A DNA stretch of 64,000 nucleotides from Panulirus ornatus (taxonomy: Eukaryota > Arthropoda > Malacostraca > Decapoda > Palinuridae): positions 4,909,820-4,973,819 of the forward strand of contig NC_092239.1 of the NCBI RefSeq assembly GCF_036320965.1. Direction: 5' to 3'. Position 1 is the stretch's first letter, and each line of letters starts with the position of its first letter. Below the pieces are notes generated by a model, which worked only from the letters and a program-made list of their open reading frames with translations, searched no databases and had not been told where the DNA came from. The translations under genes and the position numbers were made by a program. Positions 48,112-60,523 of the stretch are shown here, in pieces.

Positions 48112-51100
48112 ATTGGGGAGAGGGGGCCCCCCTCCCTCCCTCGTCCCACATATTTTTGGTCCCTGCCTTATTCACCTTCAGTACGATGGTCCTTAAAACT
48201 CCCCCTAAATCCCATTGCAGATGGTCTACATTACAGGAGCGACAGAGGGTCCCTGCTCCCCCGGATCAGGTGTCCCACGGCCCTCACAGGGGGTTCGCCT
48301 CCACCGGTTGTGGTTGTGTCGTTTGTGTGTGTGTGTGGAGGAGGCGTTCAAGACCACGGACGTCACCCCTGCCCTGGATAGGACGCCAGCTGTGGTCGTG
48401 CAGGCTCCCGCAGCACACACTACGAGAACCAGTTTTGCATACGTTACCTGCCCAGCTGGCGCCCACATCCTCTCATGACTTACCCCCCCAAAGCCGTGTA
48501 AGCACCTGCTTGTGCAGCGTCCGATGGTTTTTTTAGGTCAGGTTGCTGGCGGGGCCGGAGGGCAGGGCCCAATACGGTGGGGTTGAGGATCCCGGGGCAC
48601 GTGCCAGGGTTCGTATCGGGGGGGCCCCACCACGACCCCCAATCTCTTTGGGGCTCGGGTCTTGATCTCTGGTGGACGCACACATGCCTGCCTAACATCT
48701 CCAGCAGTCATCCCCAACGTCAGGCATCTCCGTCATTCCACGGGGCACCCACAGTCATCACCAACCCAATCACCGCAAGTCATTCCCAAAACAGTCAATC
48801 ACCAGCGTTATCACCAACAGCCAATCACCCCCAGCAGTCTCACCAACACCCAATCCCACAGGGCATCTCAAAACGCGTCACTGAAAGTCTCACCACCAGT
48901 AATCCCAGCGGACTCCCCCGCCCCCACCACACCAACACAGGAGCACCAGGATCACCAGTATCCCCGCCCACCAAGGTCACGCACCCCACCGCCATAAAAT
49001 ACCACGCCCCCCCTCCCACCTCTCCCACTCCAGGGGCAATATTGGGACCCCACATAAACGGTCGAATTCCATACGCTACTACCCACCACTAGCCGGGGGG
49101 GGTGTGGGGGGGACGGGTTGCTTGGGGCGCTGGTGACACGGGGCTTGAGAGGGGGCGTGGGGACGGATGTGTCAACAGGTGGTTTCCCGTACTGGTTCGA
49201 AATCCATGTACCCAAAGGACGGGCGGGGGCCCCGCCCTTTTGTTTTTTGTGTGTGTGTGGTGTGTGTGTGTGGGGGTGTGTGTGTGTGTGTGTAAAATAT
49301 ACCTAATTGCGTATGAATTTTATAAAAAGTGTATTTGGCTCCCCCCTCCACCAGGCCCCCTTTACCATACTTTACACCACCCCCGCCCCCCAACCCCTTT
49401 AATAGTTCTTATACTTTAAAAAAAAAAGAGAGGGGTGTGGAGAGTGGGGGGGGGGGGACCCCCAATAAGGGGTGGAGTGTATCTTGAAGGTCACTGTGGG
49501 GCAAAATGGCCCTAATACTTAGGGTCAGTGCTGGGTGTAGCCATGAGTCACGCCCACTATTACCCACCTACACAATACTACATACCCCCACACACTACAC
49601 CCCCCCCGTCCCTACGCTTATTTCGCAAATGGTATACCATACACATGACGCAAGATATTACGTAATGCCTTTACGCTTGGCAGTACAGGTAAACTTCAAA
49701 GTACACACTAAATTTACGCAATACAAGTCTTTAAATCGAATTGCTTAATGAACAAAAAAAAATACACAAAAACAAGTATAACAAAATATTACATAACCCA
49801 CACACACACCACCACACCTAAAAATTATAAAGTATAGACATTTAATGGGTTTGGCGATCGGTTTTTATATGGTTAAGAAGGGATCAAATGTTCCAAAATT
49901 TATGGATTTTCGTACAGAATACAATTTTGCGGGGTTCCCACCTCATCCCCCTTATGGTTACCCTAGTCATTAGGGCTTATACCCGGGGTCTCAGGCACCA
50001 TTAGGCCACCAGGTTTACAAAAGAACAAGAAATGATATCGGATTTTGTAAAGTCATCCTCAAAACCTAATTGATATTCTGCGAAAGGTCACAGTCGTCGT
50101 CACTTGGGAATTTAATGATATTTTTTCTTCTCAGCATTCACCCCCCAAAAAAAAGGGAACCAGGTCTTTTTTATTTTTGGGGGATCGTCAAAGTCAACAA
50201 TTTTAAGAACGTGGTACCCCCCTTAAATTTTAAGAACGTGGTTTACTCCCTTAAATTTAAGAACGTGGTTACCACCCTTAAATTCTAAAACTTTTCCCTC
50301 CCAAATTTTTTTTCCCCCCCCCCCCCCCCCCCCCCCCCCTACCTTCTTTCCATTCTCTGGGAACATTACCTAAAGCTGGGTCTTCTCTGAAGGAATGATA
50401 TTTTCTTACTTCATTGAAAATGATTTTTTTATCCTCAACCTTCAACTGTTCAGAATCTCTCATCATTCCTTTTACACGAGCTGACTATCGGGAATGTTGG
50501 TGAACATAGGGTGTTACGTCTCCCCGGGAGTGTGTGTGTTTTTGTGTGTTGTGGTGTGTGTGGTTTTGGGGGTTTTCCCTCACATCTCCCAGCCATGTAT
50601 GGCGAGGGCGACTCGGGTCTGGTTCACATCCCCGGCGTAAAGGTTTTTTGTTTTCCCCCCCCTGCTGAACCCCGTTTGTCGAGTTCGGTCAATCGTGAAT
50701 ATACTCGGGGTAGTGATGTCAAAGGTAAAAAAACCTTACAAAAGTCAAGGTTTTTTTTTTCAGGCCTGCGTGATGTCAAGAGAAGAGGAAAAGAGAGAGA
50801 AGAGAGAGAGAGGGGGGAGAAAAGAGAAAAAAAACTGTGTATCATGATAAACGATTCAACCCTCGAGACGACCTCCATCGACCGGTTCATTGGGGATTAT
50901 TTTTTCAGTTCGTGTGGGCAGTTGACTTAAACCGACCCAAAAATTGAACACCACCTGGGGAGAAAAATAGGTTCATATAAAGCCTTTTTTTAAACACCAT
51001 TGGGGTTAAAATATCATCTAAATCTCGTTGGTCGACACGTGCGGGTTTTTTTAAACCTCGAGAAAGATAAAAAATAATATAGAAAAACACAAACAAAAAA

Positions 51101-54100
51101 GGAAAAAGTTATCTGACACATGTTGCGGATTCCCTGGTGAAAACAAACAAAGACAAGGTGGGGGTGAAATCCGAGTAAAAACCCTTGAAAAAATACAAAA
51201 TAAAACACCTAATAAGGACATATATCTGTGTGTTGATGGGATTTGGGAAAAAAAAAAAAGAAACTAAAAAATTTTTCAGTACATATTCAACGGGAAATGT
51301 AAAATCCCAGTATATTGAATTAAATTTTCGTTCTCTGTAAAAACTTTACTCCCATCTTATAAAGGGGGAAATGTGTAGGCAATGGGCGAAACGCGGGGCC
51401 CTCGTTTGGGATTTTTAACTCGCCCCCAACCCAACCAGGGTACCTGTGGGGGTGTGGGGTTTGTGGTGTGTGTTTTTTTAAGAGGGTACAGAAAACGAGG
51501 AGGGGGGTCCTGGGGGACGAACTTCACCACAGACGCCTACAAAATCAACCCCAGGCACCCCTAAAAAAAAGCAGAACCAAAGGGTTTTTTTCCCAGGGGG
51601 AAGGTGTGTGTGTGTGTGTGTTGTGGGGTGTGTGTTTTGGGTGGGGTGTGTGTGTGTGCGCGGGTAGGGCGTTCCCGATGTTTTGGGCTAAAAGACGCCC
51701 CTATTCCTTTTGAAAACCCTGTCAATGTTTCCACAGCCAAGAAAAGGGCGCTTTCCCCCGCCCTTCCCCGAGACTCTCCCCGTTGAGGGGGGTCGGAACA
51801 CACTTTACTTAAATTAAAAAAAAACGCCTCCATGTGAAACCGAGAGAAGAGAGGGGAAGGGGGAGAAGAAGAGAGAGGAGAGAGAGAGAGAAAGGAGGAG
51901 AGAAAGAGGAAAGAGGCATTGGTTGATAAATCGTTTTGCCGAAGGGAAAAAATTTTGGGCGTCTATGCTGTTAGATTTCCTTATACCCTTGAGATAAAAG
52001 CTTCCTCCCCACCCCCTTATACAAATGCGAATCAAGTCACCTTTCCCGTGTTGGGGCTCGATCGGAACCGACCTTTCCGCCCCCGGTTACACCAGCCCGC
52101 ACACTCAACGGGCTGGTACTTTGAGCCCCTAAATAGTTTGGTGTAAAGAACTTTGGTGTTCTACTAAGACAAGGTCTGCGGGCATCGATTGGTTCGCTTT
52201 AAGGGAAATTTGAATGCGGGGAAATGTGTGGTACAAGACACATTTCATGCTGCACGCAGTGACCACAAGGGTTTTGGGGGCATGTGATGCTTTGAATGAG
52301 ACTTTGCAACGTTATCAAAATACTAATATCGTTCCCCCAAAAAACACCTCAAATTGGGGGAGAAAAAGAAAGATAAAAATTTCTCTTACATAAATATGAT
52401 GGTTTACGAAACTCCCGTGTTGAGGGGGTCCGAAATAAGAAAACACAAAATTAAACCTAGTAATGTGTGATGTGGTTGCTGTCTTAGCCCTCTTGATGAG
52501 GCGGACAGATCCCAAGTGCAGCCTCGGCTTTTTCCCTTTGCTTGCATCCTCTTCCTCCAGATGTTTAAGGGAAAACACTTTTCCGGGGGTTTTCCTGCAG
52601 GGAAACACTGGGAACCACCCCCCTGACCAGTCATTTAGTACGTAAAGCGGTTGGGGGCTGTGGGGGGGAATTAGACAGGGAAGTGAGAGATTAAGTAAAA
52701 CACAAATGGAAACGGATGTCTTGACGTGGGTTTTCTCTGGAGGTCTGTAATGGACCAACTTTTCCCCGTCTATTGTGCACTGTAGACGGAGACGGGTAGG
52801 AAAGAAGGTTTTTTCCCCACACCCCACTATAGATGGAGAAATATATAGGGCATACCCGCAAGTATTACCACCATGCTATGATACTCTTTTGTAGTGTTCT
52901 TGTGCAGGTTTTTGTGTGTGTGTGTGTTGTTGTTGTGTGTTTTGGTGTTGTTGTTGGTGTGTGGTGTTCTTTTTGCATCCTTTTTGTACTGGCGGGAGGA
53001 AGGTGGGGTCCCCTTTTCTTTAACCTCTCTATATCGATTTTTTTTTTTTTTACAGAAATTTCTGTCATCTCGCTCTACTACATTCCTTTCAGTTTATTTC
53101 ATTCATCCCTCTCTCATCCCATAAAATACTTCCCCACTTTTCCTAAACAAGTTTTTTTTTTTCTTGAATTTCACTTTTTGGGGCCCTCGGGGTTTTTTCT
53201 ACCCCTGAATTTTTAAAACAACTGTTTGTGTGTGTGTGTGTTGTGTTGGGTTTTTTTAGGTGGGTGGGAGGGGGAGGGGGAAAGGGGGACGGGTGGTGGG
53301 GTGCCGCGACAGGTCAGGGGAGCGTGTGGGGGGTTGGGAGGTTGGGCCCCAAGACCACTTTCATTCTGTCGGGCCTAGGTCGCGACCCCGCCTCACCCCG
53401 ACCCACCCCCCGTCTCAACCCCGTCACCTCCCCCCCCAACCCCAGTCATTCAAAACCCCCTCCCCCCACCTCCAGCACGAACGTTCCTGTCAATTCCCCA
53501 TTTTGGCCCCTTTATTTTCACGCGGCTTTTTCCTACCTGATAAGAAGGGGGGTTGTTCCTGTTAGAGGGGTAGGGGAATTAACCCCCCTCGATGCGACCA
53601 GGGGGAGGACACAATTCGGGTGATCCTTTTTGGGGGTGGGAGAGTCAGGGGTGAGGGGTTAGGGCGTGCGGGTGGGGGTTAAACATTTCTTCGCGCCGTA
53701 CCACAAGGAGGTATATGGTTTAAATTTGCCTTGGGTAGGCGGTCAGTGCACCTCCGTTCCCGCGTCCCCACGCCGCTCCCTCGCTCCTTCCCCAACCACC
53801 GCCCCCCTCACCACCGCCCCACACGACCGTCTGCACACTGCAGGGTAACATCCAGCCGCTCTAAACGACGGGTGCACGGGGAGGGGTGGCTGGAGGGACG
53901 TTGGGTCAGCAAAAATTCAGCAAAGGGTTCCCACCAGTAAAGAACGTCACCCAAAGGGCAAAAGGATCGAACAGCAAAGTAACAAGTACTTTATTAGCCC
54001 GAACGTTGGAAATTTGTAGGGCTTTGGCTGCAAGCCACCCTACACACCTTCAACCCACAGTTACCCCTGTCAAATCCCGACCTTACTTAAGCCGCCGTTG

Positions 54101-55460
54101 CAGCCTACAGGTTCCACCACACCTGCTGGGTCACCCCACATGACCGTAGACCTATTAGGTCACGAAAACATTGGTTGAAAAAAAATAACCCACGACAAGG
54201 GGGGTTTTTGAGCCACCTTACTACTACTTTAACGCCAAACATTTGTAGAACAGCCAGAACACCTGTGTTATGACACTTGCCTAGTAAACCCATCTCCATC
54301 CCCCCACGGTCTCAGTTTTAAACCCACTGAACTGCCACGCTAACTAATGACTACCACACCACACACAACACACACACGGCACCTGCCCCAAAAAACACCT
54401 GTTGGCCCTTTGCGTTTGGGGCCCCAACCGTCCAGTGAGGGTGCGCACCTGGGGTTCTCTCTCCTTTGCCTTTGGGTGCATCTGCATAAAATTTGCATAA
54501 GTCATTGTACTCAGAGGGGAAAGTTTGGCATAGTTTTTGGGACTTTGAGTGCGAAATTTTTTCCCTTTTAAATTTAATATAAAAAATCCATCAATCCGGG
54601 AGACAAGGGAGGGAAAACACACACACACACAACCCAACACACCAAAATTCTGACTTAAAGGAGGGTAGTGTCACGCAAACCCCGAAAATCAAATTAGTTC
54701 TTTTAAGGGAGGAGGAGGGTTACGTCGGAGAAGCGAGGCGTGTCCGCTCGCCGGGCGCTCCCAAATCCAGAGGTCCTTTGCTTACAAGACGTGGATACGA
54801 GGAAGCCGTTCCCCGGGTGTGTGTGTGTGGCTCCTCATATGGGGCAGGATATGGCCACTGGTTGGGTCGTGAAGAGTCGGAGACGCGAATGTTAGGCCCT
54901 TGGCACGACGTTTCCGACCTTTAGAACCCGACGGTTAAAAGAACCTTGGGGGATTTAAAAGCGAAAACTTCTTGACTCCCAACTCTTAAAGGGTTTTCAA
55001 AGACGAGGCCATCAGTAACCAGGGGTCAATCCTCGTTCTCAAGGTTTTACAATCGAGAGATTCAGGTAGCTAAGGTCAAAACAGAACCAGAGACGAGGTG
55101 GGAAAGGTAAAAGATACATTTGGGCTGGAGTACGACGTTCAAGAAATACGGACTTCCCCCAACGAAGGTATGTCAAAACAATTTTAGAAGAGACAAGAAA
55201 ACTCTACGGATTGACACGCAAGAGGGCAGCGATATCAAATGTGTGTGGGTGTGTGTGGTGTGTGTGTGTTGTGTGTGGCGAGCTTTTGTGTGCACACGAT
55301 CCGTGGGGGTTTTATGTTGTGTGTGTGGTTGTGTGTGTGTGTGGTGTGTTGTTGTGGGGTGTGTTTGGTTCTCGAGAGAGAGAGAGAGGAAAAGAGAAGA
55401 GAGGGGAAAAAAGAAGATAGAGAGGAAAAGAGAGAGAGAAGAAAAAGGGAAAAGGGGGGT
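48109..55460 (+). repeat. 7.9 kb block, copy 2 (base-loss-ridden, probably unpolished)
   Basis: This is collinear with copy 1 from the first base (TCCATTGGGGAGAGG) to about 55370, but about 7-8% shorter. The coordinate offset shrinks steadily: +7863 at the start, about +7498 near 44161 and about +7299 near 47517. Differences are mostly single-base losses and homopolymer or dinucleotide errors; (TG)n becomes broken TTTTGTGTGTTGTGG and (GA)n becomes AGAGGAAAAGAG. The same texture continues through a broken GA tract to 55460 and then stops abruptly. No frame in it should be used. Confidence 0.9.
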
Positions 55461-55572
55461 CTTTAACCTGGGCACAGCTGGTTAGCTCACCCCCCACCTT
55501 ATTATCCCTCCAACATCCCTCCCCCATACGTCCTCATCCGCCACCATCACCAACACCACCATCATTCCTCAG

Positions 55573-55662
55573 TGGGTGCCGAGCACTGTTACCATAAAGG
55601 AGCTTCGTAAAGCCTCTGATTATGTGGGAGGGGGAAGACTGCGTGGTGGCAACACTGTGTGA
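55573..55662 (+). other. Candidate alternative terminal exon (29 codons plus stop)
   Basis: A long C/T-rich tract (55488-55570) ends ATTCCTCAG and is followed by an open stretch WVPSTVTIKELRKASDYVGG with nine more codons and a TGA at 55660-55662. Phase 0 entry from exon 3 would give a LIM-only protein lacking the coiled coil. I see no polyadenylation signal close by, and a minisatellite follows. Speculative. Confidence 0.2.
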
Positions 55663-55774
55663 ACCACTTCTGTTCAGCTAACTGTTCTTGGCAGCAGCCA
55701 GCACCGTTACATCTGTAGCGGGGGGCCGCCTCTACACCCATGTACCGCCTTGCACCGTTATATATGTACCTGGG

Positions 55775-56465
55775 TCTACCACTACACACGTACCGGGGTC
55801 TACCACTATACACGTACCGGGGTCTACCACTACACAAAGCTACCGGGCCCCACCACTAAACACATGCACCGGACCCGAAAACTACACACAGGTATCGGGC
55901 CCCCACCACTACACACAAGTATCGGGCCCCCACCACTACACACAAGTATCGGGGCCCACACCACTACACAGGTATCGGTCCCCCACCACTACACACAAGT
56001 ATCGGGGCCCCCACCACTACACACAAGTATCGGGGCCCACACCACTACACACAAGTATCGGGCCCCCACCACTACACACAAGTATCGGGCCCCCACCACT
56101 ACACACAAGTATCGGGGCCCACACCACTACACAGGTATCGGTCCCCCACCACTACACACAAGTATCGGGGCCCCCACCACTACACACAAGTATCGGGGCC
56201 CACACCACTACACAGGTATCGGGGCCCCCACCACTACACAGGTATCGGGCCCCACACCACTACACAGGTATCGGGCCCCCACCACTACACACAAGTATCG
56301 GGGCCCCCACCACTACACAGGTATCGGGGCCCCCACCACTACACACAAGTATCGGGGCCCCCCACCACTACACACAAGTATCGGGGCCCCCCACCACTAC
56401 ACACAAGTATCGGGGCCCCCACCACGACACAGGTATCGGGCCCCCACCACCACATACATGTAGTG
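55775..56465 (+). repeat. About 27-bp minisatellite, roughly 25 copies
   Basis: CCCCCACCACTACACACAAG followed by TATCGGG repeats, alternating with a shorter ACACAGGTATCGGG form. The long Thr/His/Pro/Tyr frames (55688-56476 and 55750-56463 plus) are repeat artefacts. Confidence 0.92.
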
Positions 56466-56499
56466 GGGTGAACTGAAACGAAAGACCATACTGTATTTC

Positions 56500-56725
56500 A
56501 TAAACTCTTGAGCACAACGATACGACTACTGAACACGACGGTACGACCTTCGAGCACGATGATACGACCTTTGAGCACGATTTTGCGACCCTTGAACACG
56601 ACGCTTTGGTACGACCCATGAGCACGACTGTTCGATCCTTGAACACGACGGTACGACCCTTGAACATGACCTTTGGGTACAATGGCATGGCCTTTGACTC
56701 ATGGGTCATTCCGTCGTGCTCATCG
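56500..56725 (-). repeat. 21-bp family, locus 7, with an orientation switch
   Basis: About seven diverged copies of ACGACCCTTGAACACGACGG lead to TGGCCTTTGACTC (56688-56700, a DR1-like site in inverted orientation). The motif then reappears in the opposite orientation as TTCCGTCGTGCTCATCGGG. Confidence 0.75.
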
Positions 56726-56849
56726 GGTTCAACACATCAGTTCTTGAGGTGTGGTGCGCGGACCGATCTTTAAATCCCGGTCACGCAACATACATTATAA
56801 AATTTTTCTGTATTTCGTATTTTTTTTTTCTTTTTTTTTTTTTTTTTAA

Positions 56850-56970
56850 TTTTCCAAAAGAGGGAACAGAGAAGGGGCCCAGGTGAGGATATTCCCTCAA
56901 TGGCCCAGTCCTCTGTTCTCAACGCTACCTCGCTAATGCGGGAAATGGCGAATAGTATGAAAGAAAGAAA

Positions 56971-56975
<5 letters not shown>
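56850..56975 (+). mobile_element. SINE-like 3' end, left arm of an inverted pair
   Basis: GAACAGAGAAGGGGCCCAGG, GAGGATATTCCCTCA, CCTCTGTTCTCAACGCTACC, a hairpin CTCGC-TAAT-GCGGG (56929-56942), AATGGCGAATAGTATGAAAG and a GAAA tail lead into (TA)n. It is related at its 3' end to the LINE at 22961-24062. Confidence 0.75.
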
Positions 56976-57040
<65 letters not shown>

Positions 57041-57052
57041 CTTATATATATA
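56973..57052. repeat. (TA)n spacer of the inverted pair
   Basis: TA run with one TTC interruption near 57038; it forms the centre of the inverted structure. Confidence 0.95.
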
Positions 57053-57180
57053 TATATTCTTTCTTTCTTTTAAACTATTCGCCATTTCCCGCGTTAACGA
57101 GGTAGCGTTAAGAACAGAGGACAGGGCCTCTGAGGGAATATCCTCACCTGGCCCACTTCTCTGTACCCTTCAAACTTACT
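57053..57180 (-). mobile_element. SINE-like 3' end, right arm of an inverted pair
   Basis: The minus strand reads the same series as the left arm (GTACAGAGAAGTGGGCCAGG, GAGGATATTCCCTCAGAGG, hairpin CTCGT-TAAC-GCGGG, AATGGCGAATAGTTTAAAAG). The two arms face tail to tail across the TA run. Confidence 0.75.
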
Positions 57181-57364
57181 ATTTCTATATGATCTACCAT
57201 AAATATATATACATTTAGAATTACAGAGTATTGCCACACTTTGAAGTTTCTTGTTTCCGTTTTCTATCCCTTCTGTGAAACGCGTAGCCCTCGTTCCACA
57301 ACCCGTTTTCTATACCTTTTTTACTTTAGATCGCCACCACTCTGCACGTATAACGGAACCTGCC

Positions 57365-57365
<1 letters not shown>

Positions 57366-57434
<69 letters not shown>
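57366..57434. repeat. (TA)n microsatellite
   Basis: Uninterrupted TA run of about 69 bp. Confidence 0.95.
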
Positions 57435-57437
<3 letters not shown>

Positions 57438-57728
57438 CACCACACAGACAGACAGACACACCGACTGGGCATCGGTAGGGTTAGTGACGGTGGCGCGATA
57501 AGCCAACACTACAGTGGCTCTCGAGTTCCCTTCTCCTGTCCTTTGTTGTTGTCTTTTCTTTCCGCTTTTGCATATTTCTCGGTTGCTGGCATTTCAGTTT
57601 ACAGACACACACAACACCCGACAACACGTCTCTTTAGAATTCTTAACTTTTAAACGCTGCAGCGGTGAGCGCTACGCACTTGCCTTGCGTAATGGCATAA
57701 GGCTCGTCATTTTGGTCCCTCACGAGTG

Positions 57729-57734
<6 letters not shown>

Positions 57735-57807
<73 letters not shown>
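57735..57807. repeat. (TC)n microsatellite
   Basis: TC run with one TTT interruption at about 57779. Confidence 0.95.
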
Positions 57808-57808
<1 letters not shown>

Positions 57809-58241
57809 CCCACACACACAGCACAAGTAGGCAATCACAAACAGGCCATTATAAATAGGTACTTATAAATACGTAATTGTAAACACACACCTTATTTACA
57901 CACTAACATGCCGTGAACGACCGTTCGACTCTCCACAGGAAACAATGGGGGTCTCTTTTTGTGCGTCAGGCGACCTGGACGTAATTATGAACTGTTTAAT
58001 CCAGTAATCAAGTGGTAGAGTAATTACTGGCTTCGAAGACGATGCTATTTTGTTCTGTGGTTTGGTTTGGGATAGGAATGAGGGTAGGGGTTGAATGCAG
58101 GGTCCTACGTCAACGAATTTTGTATATTTTTTTCTAATATGGCATAAAAATCAAAGGTGACTAAAAAATGACAAAAAACAAATAAACACATACGACCAGA
58201 CATGCACAGGAAATACGTAACTGCAACAAACACAACCAAAG

Positions 58242-58243
<2 letters not shown>

Positions 58244-58281
<38 letters not shown>
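58244..58281. repeat. (AC)n microsatellite
   Basis: Uninterrupted AC run. Confidence 0.95.
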
Positions 58282-58283
<2 letters not shown>

Positions 58284-58930
58284 TAATGAAATAGATTTAC
58301 GAAAAAAATAGAAATCTATCACAGACCATACCATTATCACAAGGTACAAACAAAGTCGAGCTACACAGACACAGTAGACGCAGACACGAGAGACACAGAG
58401 AACAGGAGACAGTGGCTGTCGTGAGGAAGCGTCGCTCCCTCACCTCTACCTTGCTGCTGCTGCTGCTGCTGCTTGACCCAGCCAAGACACTGTTGTTGTG
58501 AAGAGCTGCGTCACTCCCTTGTCCCTGGGCCTCGCTCCTGGTGCCGGCAACGGTCCTGCACCACCCACTGCTGGTGCCGGCAACGGTACTGTACCAGCAG
58601 TGGTGCTGGGGAGATAGCAGAAGAAACCTGATTTATGAGACTGGTAAAATAAGAGACAGATTCACAGGAGGATATCTTTAGTGATTTAAAGAAAACGGTC
58701 TCGTAGCCCCAGATGATCTGTGTGAAGCTTGGGGAAGAGAACACAACAGGTTCATACTCCAGAGTGAATGACGTGTTGACATTTGTGGCGGGCTTTACAT
58801 TGCTCCCAACACCCAGGAGCATTTTACAAAACACTTCCTGTCCGGTTATGTATTTGCGATGCATCGCGCGAAAGGTTGTCGGTTGGAGAATGTTCCTGTA
58901 ATGATGATGTATCGAGTGGGTTGCCTGCAT

Positions 58931-59052
58931 GTTCAAACTGTGGGGTCACGGAACGAGGACGTGTCTGTGGGTATGATCGCGTGTACTGGTTGTTCAAACT
59001 GTGGGGTCACGGAACGAGGACGTGTCTGTGGGTATGATCGCGTGTACTGGTG
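58931..59052 (+). repeat. 61-bp perfect tandem duplication
   Basis: GTTCAAACTGTGGGGTCACG through GATCGCGTGTACTGG occurs twice (starts 58931 and 58992) with essentially no divergence, so the event is recent. Confidence 0.92.
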
Positions 59053-59078
59053 TGGCTCAGACGGGTCTACTGCATCAG

Positions 59079-59273
59079 AACCAGGGTCATGGGGAACCGA
59101 TCCCTGATGGCGAGAGGAAGCTGCAGTATGCAGATGACGCAGTCTCTGTACGGATTTGCAACGTGAATGGAGATGCGTACGACAGCACGGCCAGAAGATG
59201 CACAAGGGTCATCCTGAAACTGCTGGAGAATACACAAAACACCATTGATATTAGGAACACAACATTCAGGTGA
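59079..59273 (+). other. Orphan protein-like ORF
   Basis: An open stretch of 64 codons not built from repeats. It reads PDGERKLQYADDAVSVRICN, continues with a TRVILKLLENTQNTIDI segment, and ends at a TGA at 59271-59273. CATCAG before it and CAG|GTGACT at its end could be splice sites, but the polypyrimidine tract is weak and the exit phase (2) would not join exon 4 of Hillarin in frame. YADD recalls a reverse transcriptase motif, but the flanks do not support that. Origin unknown. Confidence 0.25.
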
Positions 59274-60523
59274 CTGTGGCATTGGCAGGAGTGATGGGGG
59301 AGGAGGGGTGGGATGTAATACACCTGGGTCGCTCTAACATGGGTAACAGTACTGGGACAAATGTAGGCCACCAAGGAGACTCCTACCTTGGAGGAACTGC
59401 CACGAATTCAGCCTCAACACTCACCGTGAGGGACGCTCGGTGTGATGGCATCTAACTGGAATGATGTCGTCAGCAGGTATGGAGCTGGAATAGTTTTCAT
59501 TATACATATATTTACGGATTAGAGATTCCCAGGTGTGTATGATTTCAGCTTTATTATACGACACATCCAATTCGAGAATACTGAGGCTTCTGAGAGCGTC
59601 CCTGAAGGGTTTCGACACTATCCTATTACTCTTCAGTTGATTCTCTTTTTCCATAAATGTATCTCTCCTTATCAATATATTTCAACGGCTCATCGCATGA
59701 AAGATGTAGGTTGCCCTGAATATTAAGTACAGCTTCTTCTGACGGTCTTCATGGGTGAATGCTTCGCTAACTCACAGAAAAGGGAGATCAAAACTCGTAT
59801 TTGCTGTCCGAAACATCGCACCCAGATCTTCGATCGGAGCCAACAAGCCGTTAGGCCGGGAGAGCCAAGACGTGCATCGTCACTGGGCTGGTCCTCCGTG
59901 GACGCCTAGTGGCTGTTTGAGTGACCATTTATCGACACTCTGCTGGCCGAGAACAATGGCTGGCGGGAATAGTGTCACCGTCGCTCACCGGAGCAGTGCC
60001 GACCGAAGCGGTGTCGGTCGGTTTGACGTTTGACGCAAAGCCTTTAAATCCTGCTCAACACATTCAGCTCTTTCGTATATTACTGGGGTCTCATATATAC
60101 TTCATCTCTCATATATTACCAGTGTCTCATGTACTTCATCTCACATATATTTTACTGGTGTTTCATATACTTCATTTCTCTCATATATCACTGGTGCCTC
60201 ATGTATTACCGTCGTCTCATACAGTTCTAGATGTATGGAGTGAAGGATGTATTTTTCATTCGGTTTTCGTTTGATGGTATGATTCAGGGCGACGTCTTGC
60301 GGGATGACGTGACGTGTGGCTGTCTCAAACGACCCGTGAGCCTCTCACGTTCACGTCTTCTTCCTACCTGATACGCTCACCACCCGCCACCCACCACACC
60401 ACAGCCACCTACCACACCACAGCCACCTACCACACTACACTGCCCTACCGTACTACACTGCCCTACCACACCGTCCTCCACACGCCCCCCCCAAGCTAGC
60501 TAACCACCTTCCCACCCTTGCAG

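Larger units (their letters stand above)
32316..60523 (+). other. hil: Hillarin intron 3 remainder (intron 32146-60523, 28.4 kb)
   Basis: Ends with CCCACCCTTGCAG before exon 4. It contains the 7.9 kb duplicated block, the inverted SINE-like pair, 21-bp arrays and candidate exons described separately. Stretches 34080-36900, 37010-38110, 38180-39235, 39660-40245, 57180-57365, 57810-58240, 58290-58920 and 59280-60370 show no supported gene. If the second block copy is an artefact, the real intron is about 21 kb. Confidence 0.85.

Noticed and set aside
48109..55460. Ancient paralogous duplication with natural decay
   Set aside because: Base loss is uniform and tied to homopolymers and dinucleotides, with hardly any transition-type divergence, which is not how neutral decay looks.
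55688..56476. Plus-strand frames of 262 and 237 codons
   Set aside because: Products of the about 27-bp minisatellite; both frames stay open only because the unit has no stops.
59079..59200. Reverse transcriptase (YADD motif)
   Set aside because: Only the four-residue motif fits; the flanking residues do not match any reverse transcriptase palm I know.
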